Assembly: GCA_942491665.1 (NCBI GenBank)
Contig: CALOBR010000011.1
Span: forward strand, 1-64,000
DNA length: 64,000 nt
DNA from: CAVQGZ01 sp942491665
Lineage (GTDB): Bacteria; Actinomycetota; Actinomycetes; Jiangellales; Jiangellaceae
Direction of reading: 5' to 3'
Part shown: piece after piece, positions 25,438-33,584 of the stretch
Layout: each line of letters opens with the position of its first letter
How positions within the stretch are numbered: the stretch's first letter is position 1
Notes under the pieces: model-generated
Database searches by the model: none
Told to the model about the DNA's origin: nothing
The model's input: only the letters and a program-made list of their open reading frames with translations
Translations under genes and position numbers: made by a program

Positions 25438-25616
25438 TACACTGGCACTACGCCTGGGCTGTAGTTCAGGCGAATTCGCGTGTCCTCATCCCGTGCCACG
25501 GGAGTTGCGGCGCCGTCGGTCCCCTCGGGGGTCGGCTCAGCAGCGGGGCACCAGGGGGCGGCACAGTGCCGCCGACAACCGAGAAGCCCGCGTGCGGGCA
25601 CGAAGGAGAACCGACG
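25438..25616 (+). promoter_or_regulatory. rpsB promoter and structured 5' leader
   Basis: TACACT (25438-25443) is a good -10 box; no strong -35 is seen. The roughly 165-base leader can form several small hairpins: GCCTG/CAGGC, CCCGT/ACGGG, GGCGGCA/TGCCGCC and GCCCGC/GCGGGC, the last just before the AAGGAG ribosome site. A long structured leader before rpsB suggests autogenous control by S2, but no specific motif was recognised. Confidence 0.45.
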
Positions 25617-26714
25617 ATGACCGTCGTCACCATGCGCCAGCTGCTGGAGAGCGGCGTCCACTTCGGGCACCAGACCCGTCGTTGGAACCCGAAGATGAAG
25701 CGCTTCATCTTCACCGACCGCAACGGCATCTACATCATCGACCTGCAGCAGTCGCTGTCCTACATCGACCGCGCCTACGAGTACGTGCGTGAGACCGTCG
25801 CCCACGGCGGCAGCGTCATGTTCGTCGGCACCAAGAAGCAGGCACAGGAGGCCGTGCGCGAGCAGGCCACTCGTGTCGGCATGCCGTACGTCACCGAGCG
25901 CTGGCTGGGCGGCATGCTCACCAACTTCCAGACCGTTCACGGGCGCCTGCAGCGGCTCAAGGAGCTCGAGGAGATCGACTTCGACGACGTCGCTGGCTCC
26001 GGCATGACCAAGAAGGAGTTGCTGCGCCTGCGTCGCGAGAAGGACAAGCTCGAGACCACTCTCGGCGGCATCCGCGACATGGCCAAGCTGCCGAGCGCCC
26101 TGTGGGTCGTCGACACCAACAAGGAGCACCTGGCGATCGCCGAGGCCAAGAAGCTCGGGATCCCGGTGCTGGCGATCCTCGACACCAACTGCGACCCCGA
26201 CGACGTCGACTACCCGATCCCGGGCAACGACGACGCGATCCGCGCCGTTCACCTGCTGACCCGCGTTGTCGCGGACGCGGTGGCCGACGGGCTGCGCCTG
26301 CGGGCCGAGCGCGCAGGAGGCGGCGACACCGCACCGGCAGCCGCCGAGCCGCTCGCCGAGTGGGAGCAGGAGCTGCTGGGCGGGTCGAGCGAGACTGCCG
26401 CGCAGGCTCCTGCGACTACCCCCGACGCTGCGGCCCCCGCTGCTGAGGGGTCGGCCGAGCCGGTGGCAGAGCCGGCCGCCGAGCCCGCCGCAGAGCCGGC
26501 GAGCGAAACGGTCGTTGAGCCTGCTGCCGTGCCCGCCGTGCCCGCAGCCGAGCCCGCCGCACCCGTCGCCGACGCGGCCGTCCCAGAGGCCGCTGACGCA
26601 CCCTCGGATGCAGCGACCGACGCTGCGCCCGACGCCACGGACGAGGCGCCTGCCACGGACGAGGTGCCCGCGGCGGACGACGCCCCTGCCGCAGCCGACG
26701 AGCCGCGGACCTGA
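25617..26714 (+). CDS. rpsB: 30S ribosomal protein S2 with long acidic tail
   Basis: S2 joins late to the 30S platform and is essential for mRNA binding. The core (about residues 1-250) is typical: MRQLLESGVHFGHQTRRWNP, FVGTKKQAQEAVREQA, RWLGGMLTNFQT and PVLAILDTNCDPDDVDYPIP. After about residue 255 there is a 110-residue Ala/Pro/Glu/Asp-rich tail (runs such as AEPAAEPAAEPAS), giving 365 residues against 241 in E. coli. I chose the ATG at 25617, preceded by AAGGAGAA. tsf follows after 35 bases. Confidence 0.97.
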   Translation: MTVVTMRQLLESGVHFGHQTRRWNPKMKRFIFTDRNGIYIIDLQQSLSYIDRAYEYVRETVAHGGSVMFVGTKKQAQEAVREQATRVGMPYVTERWLGGMLTNFQTVHGRLQRLKELEEIDFDDVAGSGMTKKELLRLRREKDKLETTLGGIRDMAKLPSALWVVDTNKEHLAIAEAKKLGIPVLAILDTNCDPDDVDYPIPGNDDAIRAVHLLTRVVADAVADGLRLRAERAGGGDTAPAAAEPLAEWEQELLGGSSETAAQAPATTPDAAAPAAEGSAEPVAEPAAEPAAEPASETVVEPAAVPAVPAAEPAAPVADAAVPEAADAPSDAATDAAPDATDEAPATDEVPAADDAPAAADEPRT

Positions 26715-26749
26715 CGCACACACCGACACCGACGACGTAAGGACCCTCA

Positions 26750-27580
26750 ATGCCCAGCTTCACTGCCGCTGACGTCAAGCGTCTGCGCGAGCTCACCGGC
26801 GCCGGCATGCTCGACTGCAAGAACGCCCTCACCGAGGCCGACGGCGACTTCGACGCCGCCGTCGAGATCCTAAGGGTCAAGTACGCCGCCAAGGTCGACA
26901 AGAAGGCCGCCGAGCGCACGGCCGGCAACGGGCTGGTCGCCCGCGAGGGTGGCGCCTTGGTCGAGCTCAAGTGCGAGACCGACTTCGTGGCCAAGAACGC
27001 CGAGTTCCAGGCCCTGGCCCAGCGCATCGCTGAGCAGGTCGCCGCTGGCACCGGCCCCGTCGACGCCGCCGATGTGCTCGGCGAGACTCTCGCCGACGGC
27101 CAGAGCGTCGGCGATGCCATCACGGCGCTGGCTGCCACTATCGGTGAGAAGCTCGAGCTCGGCCGGGTCGCGCGTCTCGACGGCGAGACCGTGGCGTACA
27201 TGCACAAGCGCAGCTCCGACCTCCCGCCGCAGGTCGGCGTGCTCGTGGCGTACACCGGCGACGGCGACTCCGCCGCCGAGGTGGCACGGGGCGCGGCCAT
27301 GCAGGTGGCGGCGATGCGTCCGACGTACGTCACCCGCGACGAGATCCCCGCCGACGTCGTCGAGAACGAGCGTCGCATCGCCGAGTCGACCGCCCGTGAG
27401 GAGGGCAAGCCCGAGCAGGCGTTGCCCAAGATCGTGCAGGGCCGGCTCAACGGCTTCTTCAAAGAGGGTGTTCTGCTCGAGCAGGCCGCCGTCCAGGACA
27501 GCAAGCGCACCGTCCAGGCGTTGCTGGACGACGCCGGCGTCACCGTCACCGGCTTCGCCCGGTTCGAGGTCGGCGCCTGA
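26750..27580 (+). CDS. tsf: Translation elongation factor Ts
   Basis: EF-Ts exchanges GDP for GTP on EF-Tu. The 276-residue protein has the UBA-like N-terminus with VKRLRELTGAGMLDCKNAL, the contact segment CETDFVAKNAEFQ, and the C-terminal part FFKEGVLLEQAAVQDSKRTV. Length matches actinobacterial homologues. A TAAGGA ribosome site lies upstream. It is cotranscribed with rpsB; pyrH starts one base after its stop. Confidence 0.97.
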   Translation: MPSFTAADVKRLRELTGAGMLDCKNALTEADGDFDAAVEILRVKYAAKVDKKAAERTAGNGLVAREGGALVELKCETDFVAKNAEFQALAQRIAEQVAAGTGPVDAADVLGETLADGQSVGDAITALAATIGEKLELGRVARLDGETVAYMHKRSSDLPPQVGVLVAYTGDGDSAAEVARGAAMQVAAMRPTYVTRDEIPADVVENERRIAESTAREEGKPEQALPKIVQGRLNGFFKEGVLLEQAAVQDSKRTVQALLDDAGVTVTGFARFEVGA

Positions 27581-27581
27581 C

Positions 27582-28361
27582 GTGACCGGCCCGGCGCACG
27601 CCCCCGCGCGTCCTCGACCCACCAGAGTGCTGCTGAAGCTCTCCGGCGAGGTGTTCGGCGGCGGCCGGGTCGGTGTCGACCCCGACGTCGTCGCGGGCAT
27701 TGCCCGGCAACTCGCCGACGTGGTCGCTCGGGGCACGCAGGTGGCGGTGGTTGTCGGGGGTGGCAACTTCTTCCGCGGGGCCGAGCTGTCCCAGCGAGGC
27801 ATGGATCGCGCGCGGGCCGATTACATGGGCATGCTGGGCACGGTGATGAACTGCCTGGCCCTTCAGGACTTTCTGGAGAAGGAAGGCATCGACACCCGAG
27901 TTCAGACGGCTATCACGATGGGCCAGGTCGCCGAGCCCTACGTCCCGCGTCGTGCCAGTCGGCACCTGGAGAAGGGCCGCGTCGTCATCTTCGGGGCCGG
28001 GGCTGGCCTGCCGTACTTCTCCACCGACACGGTTGCCGCGCAGCGGGCGCTGGAGATCAGCTGCGACCAGCTGCTCATGGCCAAGAACGGGGTGGACGGC
28101 GTCTACGAGGCCGACCCGCGGCTCGACCCCGACGCGCGCCTGTTCGTCTCCCTCTCCTACGACGAGGTGCTGCAGCGCCAGCTGACGGTCGCCGACGCGA
28201 GCGCGTTCAGCCTGTGCCGTGACAACGACCTGCCGATCGTCGTGTTCAACCTGGTCGTCGACGGCAACATCGCCCGGGTCGTGGAAGGGGAGCCGGTCGG
28301 CACGCTGGTCGGGGCACAAGTGCCGACTCTGCTTGCCGCAGCGGTAACCTCATCGCCATGA
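27582..28361 (+). CDS. pyrH: UMP kinase
   Basis: Amino-acid-kinase-fold enzyme that phosphorylates UMP to UDP, supplying all pyrimidine nucleotides. The 259-residue protein has VLLKLSGEVFGG, VVGGGNFFRG, the family block MGMLGTVMNCLALQDFLE and KNGVDGVYEADPR. The GTG at 27582 sits just after the tsf stop; the frame is open further upstream only as a shadow of tsf. It overlaps frr by 4 bases, although frr also seems to have its own promoter. Confidence 0.96.
   Translation: MTGPAHAPARPRPTRVLLKLSGEVFGGGRVGVDPDVVAGIARQLADVVARGTQVAVVVGGGNFFRGAELSQRGMDRARADYMGMLGTVMNCLALQDFLEKEGIDTRVQTAITMGQVAEPYVPRRASRHLEKGRVVIFGAGAGLPYFSTDTVAAQRALEISCDQLLMAKNGVDGVYEADPRLDPDARLFVSLSYDEVLQRQLTVADASAFSLCRDNDLPIVVFNLVVDGNIARVVEGEPVGTLVGAQVPTLLAAAVTSSP
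28345..28350 (+). promoter_or_regulatory. -10 element for a leaderless frr transcript
   Basis: TAACCT matches TANNNT and lies 7 bases before the frr ATG, inside the 3' end of pyrH. It would give frr a leaderless transcript in addition to read-through from pyrH. Confidence 0.55.
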
Positions 28362-28915
28362 TCGACGACACCCTCCTCGAGGCCGAGGAGAAGATGGAGA
28401 AGACCGTTGCCGTGGCGAAGGAAGACTTCGCCGGGATCCGTACCGGACGTGCGCACCCGGGTCTCTTCAGCAAGATCATGGTCGACTACTACGGAGCGCC
28501 GACTCCGGTGAACCAGCTTGCGTCGTTCCACGTCGTCGACGCCCGCATGATCAGCATCAGCCCGTACGACAAGGGCTCGATGACGGCGATCGAGCGGGCC
28601 ATCCGCGACTCCGACCTCGGTGTCAACCCGATGGACGACGGACAGGTCATCCGGGTGTCGCTGCCCGAGCTCACCGAGGAGCGCCGGCGCGAGTACATCA
28701 AGCTGGCCAAGACCAAGGCCGAGGACGCCAAGGTGTCGATCCGCAACGTCCGGCGCCACGCCAAGGAGACGCTCGACCACCTCGCGCGCGACGGCGAGGC
28801 CGGCAAAGACGATGTCGAGCGGGCCGAGAAGCACCTCGAGCAGGTCACAAAGGCGAACGTCGAGTCGATCGACGACCTGCTGAAGCACAAAGAGGCAGAG
28901 CTGCTGGAAATCTGA
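28358..28915 (+). CDS. frr: Ribosome recycling factor
   Basis: RRF splits post-termination ribosomes together with EF-G. The 185-residue protein is the usual size, with the helical start LLEAEEKMEKTVAVAKEDFA, GIRTGRAHPGLF, PVNQLASFHVVDARM and the C-terminal bundle LEQVTKANVESIDDLLKHKE. The ATG overlaps the pyrH stop by 4 bases. cdsA follows after 3 bases. Confidence 0.97.
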   Translation: MIDDTLLEAEEKMEKTVAVAKEDFAGIRTGRAHPGLFSKIMVDYYGAPTPVNQLASFHVVDARMISISPYDKGSMTAIERAIRDSDLGVNPMDDGQVIRVSLPELTEERRREYIKLAKTKAEDAKVSIRNVRRHAKETLDHLARDGEAGKDDVERAEKHLEQVTKANVESIDDLLKHKEAELLEI

Positions 28916-28918
28916 GCC

Positions 28919-29761
28919 ATGACCACTCCGACGGAGGCGCCGGCGCCGGCGAGCAAGGCCGGACGCAACCTTCCCGCCGCTGTCGCAGTCGGTCTGCTCC
29001 TCGCTTCTGTGGCCGTCGGGTCGCTGGTCTTCGACAAGCGCTGGTTTCTCGTGCTGGCTGTGGCCGCCATGCTCACCGCCGTCTGGGAGCTCGGCGGTGC
29101 GATGCGCAACGCCGACATCCACCTGCCCACCGTGCCGCTGTACTTCGGCGTGGTGGGCACCATCGTCGGCGGCTGGTTCGCCGGGGCGGGCGGGGTGGCG
29201 ATCGGCATGGCGCTCAGCGTGCTGGCCGTGCTGCTGTGGCGCGGCGTGCGCGGCCCGCAGGGTTTCGTGACCGATGCGACGTCCGGCGCCTTCGCCGTCG
29301 GCTACCTGCTGATGGCCGGCGGCTTCGCGACGCTGCTGGTACGCGAGGACGACGGCCCGTTCCGCGTGCTGGCGTGGTTGCTGCTCGTTGTGGCATCCGA
29401 CGTCGGCGGCTACGCGATGGGCGTGATGGTCGGCAAGACCCCCATGGCGCCCTCGGTGAGCCCCAAGAAGTCGTGGGAGGGTTTCAGCGGCTCGGTGCTG
29501 GCCTGCGTCACGTTCGGAACCCTCGTTGTGGTGTTCGCTCTGGACGGGCAGTGGTGGGCGGGCGTCGTGCTCGGCGTCGCGATGGCCATGGCCGCCACGC
29601 TGGGTGACCTGGCCGAGTCGCTGCTCAAGCGCGACATCGGGGTGAAAGACATGGGTTCGCTGCTGCCCGGGCACGGCGGGGTGATGGACAGGCTCGACTC
29701 CATCGCCCTGTCTGCACCGGTCGCGTGGCTGGTGCTCACCTACCTGGTCCCCGTCGCCTGA
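28919..29761 (+). CDS. cdsA: Phosphatidate cytidylyltransferase
   Basis: Integral membrane enzyme that makes CDP-diacylglycerol from phosphatidate and CTP, the branch point of phospholipid synthesis. The 280-residue protein has about eight hydrophobic segments. The conserved motifs SPKKSWEGFSGS and KDMGSLLPGHGGVMDRLD are present. The position after pyrH-frr is the standard bacterial order. It appears to end the rpsB operon or feed into rlmN after a 58-base gap. Confidence 0.95.
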   Translation: MTTPTEAPAPASKAGRNLPAAVAVGLLLASVAVGSLVFDKRWFLVLAVAAMLTAVWELGGAMRNADIHLPTVPLYFGVVGTIVGGWFAGAGGVAIGMALSVLAVLLWRGVRGPQGFVTDATSGAFAVGYLLMAGGFATLLVREDDGPFRVLAWLLLVVASDVGGYAMGVMVGKTPMAPSVSPKKSWEGFSGSVLACVTFGTLVVVFALDGQWWAGVVLGVAMAMAATLGDLAESLLKRDIGVKDMGSLLPGHGGVMDRLDSIALSAPVAWLVLTYLVPVA

Positions 29762-29819
29762 GGCGCCAGCAGCATCAACGGCGGCTGGGACGGCCCGCTC
29801 GTGGGACGATCGGGTAACC

Positions 29820-31001
29820 ATGACTGCGTTCTCGCTGGACCCCGTCCCCGCCCGTCGGGGCAAGCCACCGCAGCACCTGGCTGACCTGACGCCCGAGCAG
29901 CGCCGCGAGGCCGTGGTGGCGCTGGGGTTGCCCGGCTTTCGCGCCGACCAGCTCTCTCGGCAGTACTTCACCCGCTACAACGCCGATGTCGCGACGATGA
30001 CAGACCTGCCGGTGTCGGCCCGTGAGGCCGTGTCGTCGGCGCTGTTCCCGCCGCTGCTGCAGCCCGTGCGGGACATGGTCGCCGACGGCGGTGCGACGGT
30101 GAAGAGCCTCTGGCAGCTAGTGGACGGCTCACGGGTGGAGAGCGTCCTCATGCGCTACGGCAGCTCGGTCGGCAGCGAGGTGCCCGGCGCGGTGAGCGCC
30201 GAGCTGGGTGCCGAGAGCGACGCCGCCGACGAGCACCCGGTGTCGCGGGTCACTGTCTGCGTGTCGTCCCAGGCCGGCTGCGGAATGGCCTGCCCGTTCT
30301 GCGCGACCGGGCAGCTCGGGCTCACCCGCAACCTGTCGACTGCGGAGATCGTCGACCAGGTGGTCGCCGCGTCGCGCGCCGTGCCGGACGACCAGGGCCC
30401 AGGACGGGTGAGCAACGTCGTCTTCATGGGGATGGGCGAGCCCCTGGCCAACTACGCGGCCGTCGTCGGTGCCTTGCACCGCCTCATCGACTCGGCACCA
30501 GCCGGCATCGGGATGTCGCCGCGCCGCATCACCGTGTCGACCGTGGGACTTGTGCCACGTATCAAGCAGCTGTCTGGCGAAGGTATGCCGGTGACGCTGG
30601 CGGTGTCGCTGCACGCCCCGGACGACGAGGCCCGCGACGAGCTCGTCCCGGTCAACACTCGGTGGAAGGTCGCCGAGCTGCTCGACGCTGCACGCGAGTA
30701 CTTCGAGGTGACCGGGCGCCGCGTCTCGATCGAGTACGCGTTGATCCGCGACGTCAACGACCAGGGCTGGCGCGCGGAGATGCTCGGGCGACTGCTCAAC
30801 GAGCGGGGGCGCGGCTGGGTGCACGTCAACCCGATCCCGCTCAACCCCACGCCGGGCTCGAGGTGGACGGCGTCACGCGCCGGGGTGGAGCGGGCCTTCG
30901 TCAACGCGTTGCGAGCAGCCGGCGTACCGACCACGGTGCGCGACACCCGAGGACGCGACATCGACGGCGCCTGCGGCCAGCTCGCCGCTGCCGAGGCCTA
31001 G
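29820..31001 (+). CDS. rlmN: Dual-specificity RNA methyltransferase RlmN
   Basis: Radical-SAM enzyme that methylates C2 of A2503 in 23S rRNA and A37 in some tRNAs. The 393-residue protein has the iron-sulphur motif GCGMACPFCATGQ (CxxxCxxC), NVVFMGMGEPLANY, the GMSPRRITVSTVGLVPRI segment and the C-terminal RDTRGRDIDGACGQL, where the Cys is the methyl-carrying residue. Length is typical; a short 33-residue insertion (PGAVSAELGAESDAADEHP) sits just before the radical-SAM core. Confidence 0.95.
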   Translation: MTAFSLDPVPARRGKPPQHLADLTPEQRREAVVALGLPGFRADQLSRQYFTRYNADVATMTDLPVSAREAVSSALFPPLLQPVRDMVADGGATVKSLWQLVDGSRVESVLMRYGSSVGSEVPGAVSAELGAESDAADEHPVSRVTVCVSSQAGCGMACPFCATGQLGLTRNLSTAEIVDQVVAASRAVPDDQGPGRVSNVVFMGMGEPLANYAAVVGALHRLIDSAPAGIGMSPRRITVSTVGLVPRIKQLSGEGMPVTLAVSLHAPDDEARDELVPVNTRWKVAELLDAAREYFEVTGRRVSIEYALIRDVNDQGWRAEMLGRLLNERGRGWVHVNPIPLNPTPGSRWTASRAGVERAFVNALRAAGVPTTVRDTRGRDIDGACGQLAAAEA

Positions 31002-31123
31002 CCCGTCCACGACGACAGGCTGGTCCGCTCGTCGCATCGGTCGACCCGTTCGACGAACCCTGCCCGAGCAGCCGGTCGAAAGCCCTGGCGCAGGCCGGTC
31101 CCCGGCCACCAAGATTGCCGCCC

Positions 31124-33010
31124 ATGGGTGCCTACCAGCAGACGTATGAGCAGAGCCTGTCCGACCCCGCGGGCTTCTGGGGCGAAGCCGCGGCCGCCAT
31201 CGACTGGGAGACACCCCCGTCGACCGTGCTCGACGACAGCAACCCGCCCTTCTACCGGTGGTTCTCCGGTGGTCGGCTCAACACCGCTGCGAACGCGCTC
31301 GACCGGCACGTCGCCGCCGGCAACGGTGACCGGCTGGCGCTGATCTTCGACTCCGCGTTGACCGACGCCTCGCGCACGTACACCTATGCCGAGCTGACCG
31401 ATGAGGTGGCCCGTTTCGCCGGCGGGCTGCGGTCGTTGGGTGTGGGCAAGGGCGACCGGGTGGTGATCTACATGCCGATGGTGCCCGAGGCAGCGATCGC
31501 GATGCTCGCCTGCGCGCGCCTCGGTGCGGTGCACTCGGTGGTGTTCGGCGGGTTCGCCCCGCAGGAGCTGGCCGTGCGCATCGACGACGCAACCCCGACC
31601 GTGGTCGTGACGGCCTCGTGCGGTATCGAACCGACCCGCACGATCGCCTACAAGCCACTGCTCGACAAGGCGCTCGAGCTGGCCGAGCACGACGTGGCCC
31701 ACTGCGTCATCCTGCAACGGCCCCAGGTGCAGGCCGAGATGACCCCGGGACGTGACCTGGCGTGGGAGCAGGTGATGGACGGCGCCGAGCCGGCCGAGCC
31801 GGTCGTGGTCGAGGCCACCGATCCGCTGTACATCCTCTACACCTCCGGCACGACCGGGCGTCCGAAGGGCATCGTGCGTGACAACGGCGGGCACGCCGTC
31901 GCGCTGGCCTGGTCGATGCCCAACGTCTACGACATCGGCCCCGGCGACGTGTGGTGGGCCGCCTCCGACGTCGGCTGGGTCGTCGGACACTCCTACATCG
32001 TGTACGCACCGCTGCTGGTCGGGGCCACCTCGGTGATGTACGAGGGCAAGCCGGTCGGCACCCCCGACGCTGGAGCGTTCTGGCGGGTCGTGGCCGACTA
32101 CGGCGTCAAGGCGCTGTTCGCCGCGCCGACGGCGTTCCGGGCGATCAAGAAGGACGACCCCAATGGCGAGCACCTCGCCCGCTACGACACCTCAAGCCTG
32201 AAGAACCTGTTCATGGCCGGTGAGCGTCTCGACCCCGACACCTACGAGTGGGCCACATCAACCATCGACGTACCGGTCACCGACAACTGGTGGCAGACCG
32301 AGACCGGATGGCCGATCGCGTCGAACCTGCGCGGGCTGGAGCCCATGCCGATCAAGCCAGGCTCGCCGAGCGTGCCGGTGCACGGCTACGACGTTCAGGT
32401 GCTTGACGAGCGTGGCAACGAGCTCGGGCCCGACGTCGAGGGCGCGATCTGCATCCGACTGCCCATGCCGCCGGGCACGCTGCCCACGCTGTGGAACGAC
32501 GACGACCGCTACGTGCGCTCCTACCTCTCGGCCTTCGACGGCTGGTACCTGTCCGGCGACGGCGGCTTCAAGGATGCCGACGGGTACGTGTACGTCATGG
32601 GCCGCACCGACGACGTCATCAACGTTGCCGGCCACCGGCTGTCGACCGGCTCGATGGAGGCCGTGCTCGCCAGCCACCCTGCCGTTGCCGAGTGCGCCGT
32701 CCTCGGTGTGCACGACGTGATGAAGGGTCAGGTGCCGCGCGGGTTCGTCGTGCTCAAGGCAGGCGTGGACGTCGACCCCGATGCCCTGGAGGCCGAGTTG
32801 GTCGCCATGGTGCGTGCCGAGATCGGGGCGGTCGCCGCGCTGCGCGAGATCGACGTGGTTGCCGCGCTGCCCAAGACGCGCTCGGGCAAGATCCTGCGCA
32901 AGACGATGCGCGAGATGGCCGACGGCAAGACCCCGATGGTCCCCAGCACCATCGAGGATGCCTCCGTCCTCGACGCCCTTCGTCCCGTCCTCACCCACGA
33001 GAGCGGCTGA
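31124..33010 (+). CDS. prpE: Propionyl-CoA synthetase-like acyl-CoA ligase
   Basis: AMP-forming ligase of the acetyl/propionyl-CoA synthetase group. The 628-residue protein starts YQQTYEQSLSDPAGFWGEAA and has SNPPFYRWF, the PrpE-type N-terminal block. ATP-binding loop YTSGTTGRPKGIV, adenylation segment TDNWWQTETGWPI, and the C-terminal Lys in KTRSGKILRKTMR are visible. The N-terminal block favours propionate over acetate as substrate, but specificity is inferred. AAGATT lies 7 bases before the ATG. The 3' end overlaps the convergent GNAT gene by 20 bases. Confidence 0.88.
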   Translation: MGAYQQTYEQSLSDPAGFWGEAAAAIDWETPPSTVLDDSNPPFYRWFSGGRLNTAANALDRHVAAGNGDRLALIFDSALTDASRTYTYAELTDEVARFAGGLRSLGVGKGDRVVIYMPMVPEAAIAMLACARLGAVHSVVFGGFAPQELAVRIDDATPTVVVTASCGIEPTRTIAYKPLLDKALELAEHDVAHCVILQRPQVQAEMTPGRDLAWEQVMDGAEPAEPVVVEATDPLYILYTSGTTGRPKGIVRDNGGHAVALAWSMPNVYDIGPGDVWWAASDVGWVVGHSYIVYAPLLVGATSVMYEGKPVGTPDAGAFWRVVADYGVKALFAAPTAFRAIKKDDPNGEHLARYDTSSLKNLFMAGERLDPDTYEWATSTIDVPVTDNWWQTETGWPIASNLRGLEPMPIKPGSPSVPVHGYDVQVLDERGNELGPDVEGAICIRLPMPPGTLPTLWNDDDRYVRSYLSAFDGWYLSGDGGFKDADGYVYVMGRTDDVINVAGHRLSTGSMEAVLASHPAVAECAVLGVHDVMKGQVPRGFVVLKAGVDVDPDALEAELVAMVRAEIGAVAALREIDVVAALPKTRSGKILRKTMREMADGKTPMVPSTIEDASVLDALRPVLTHESG

Positions 33011-33584
33011 GCCGGCGCACCATCGTGCGCGTCGCCCCATCGGTGAGCAGGCGGAAGCCGGCCCGCTCGTAGAACCCGATGGCGGCGACGTTGGCGGCAT
33101 CGACCCGCAGGTGGATGCCGGGGGATCCTGCAGCGCGTAGACCTGCGGCGAACGACTCCAGCAGGGCAAGGCCGCGCCCGCCGCCACGCGCGTTCGGCAG
33201 CAGGTTGATGTGCAGGTGGGACGGGTAGTCGTCCACCCCTGGGGGCAGCGCGACCAGCGGCTCGCGCATCAGGCGCACCAGGCCCGGGTCGGCGCCCTCA
33301 GGCCGCGGCAGGTGCACCGGCGCCCACTCGGTCTGCCAGCGTCGATAGAACATGTGTGATACCAGCGCGCCGACGACGTACCCGGTGACCTGAGCGCCGT
33401 CCAGCAGAACGCGAGCGGTGGCCGGCTCGAGCGCCAGGTACGGACGGGCGTACACGAGCTCCACCAGGGACGGGTCGGTGACGTCGGGTGGCTGGGGCTC
33501 GCCTGCGTTGGCGGTCGCCCGACAGACCGCGGCCACGGCGTCGGCGTCGCCCGGGAGCCCCGGGCGCACCACGACGCCGCTCAT
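32991..33584 (-). CDS. GNAT family N-acetyltransferase
   Basis: A 197-residue GNAT protein using acetyl-CoA; the acceptor is unknown. The acetyl-CoA loop is NARGGGRGLALLESF, and the C-terminal part INLLPN...LRVDAANVAAIGFYERAGF is typical. I chose the ATG at 33584, which overlaps the oxidoreductase stop as ATGA, making this the last gene of the leftward polyamine operon. A role in acetylating a polyamine or amino aldehyde would fit the context, but is only inference. Confidence 0.85.
   Translation of the reverse strand: MSGVVVRPGLPGDADAVAAVCRATANAGEPQPPDVTDPSLVELVYARPYLALEPATARVLLDGAQVTGYVVGALVSHMFYRRWQTEWAPVHLPRPEGADPGLVRLMREPLVALPPGVDDYPSHLHINLLPNARGGGRGLALLESFAAGLRAAGSPGIHLRVDAANVAAIGFYERAGFRLLTDGATRTMVRRLSRSRG

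Noticed and set aside
24921..25616. Rightward extension of the rpsB frame upstream of 25617
   Set aside because: The extra sequence lacks S2 similarity and lies opposite the M23 peptidase; the ATG at 25617 has an AAGGAG site.
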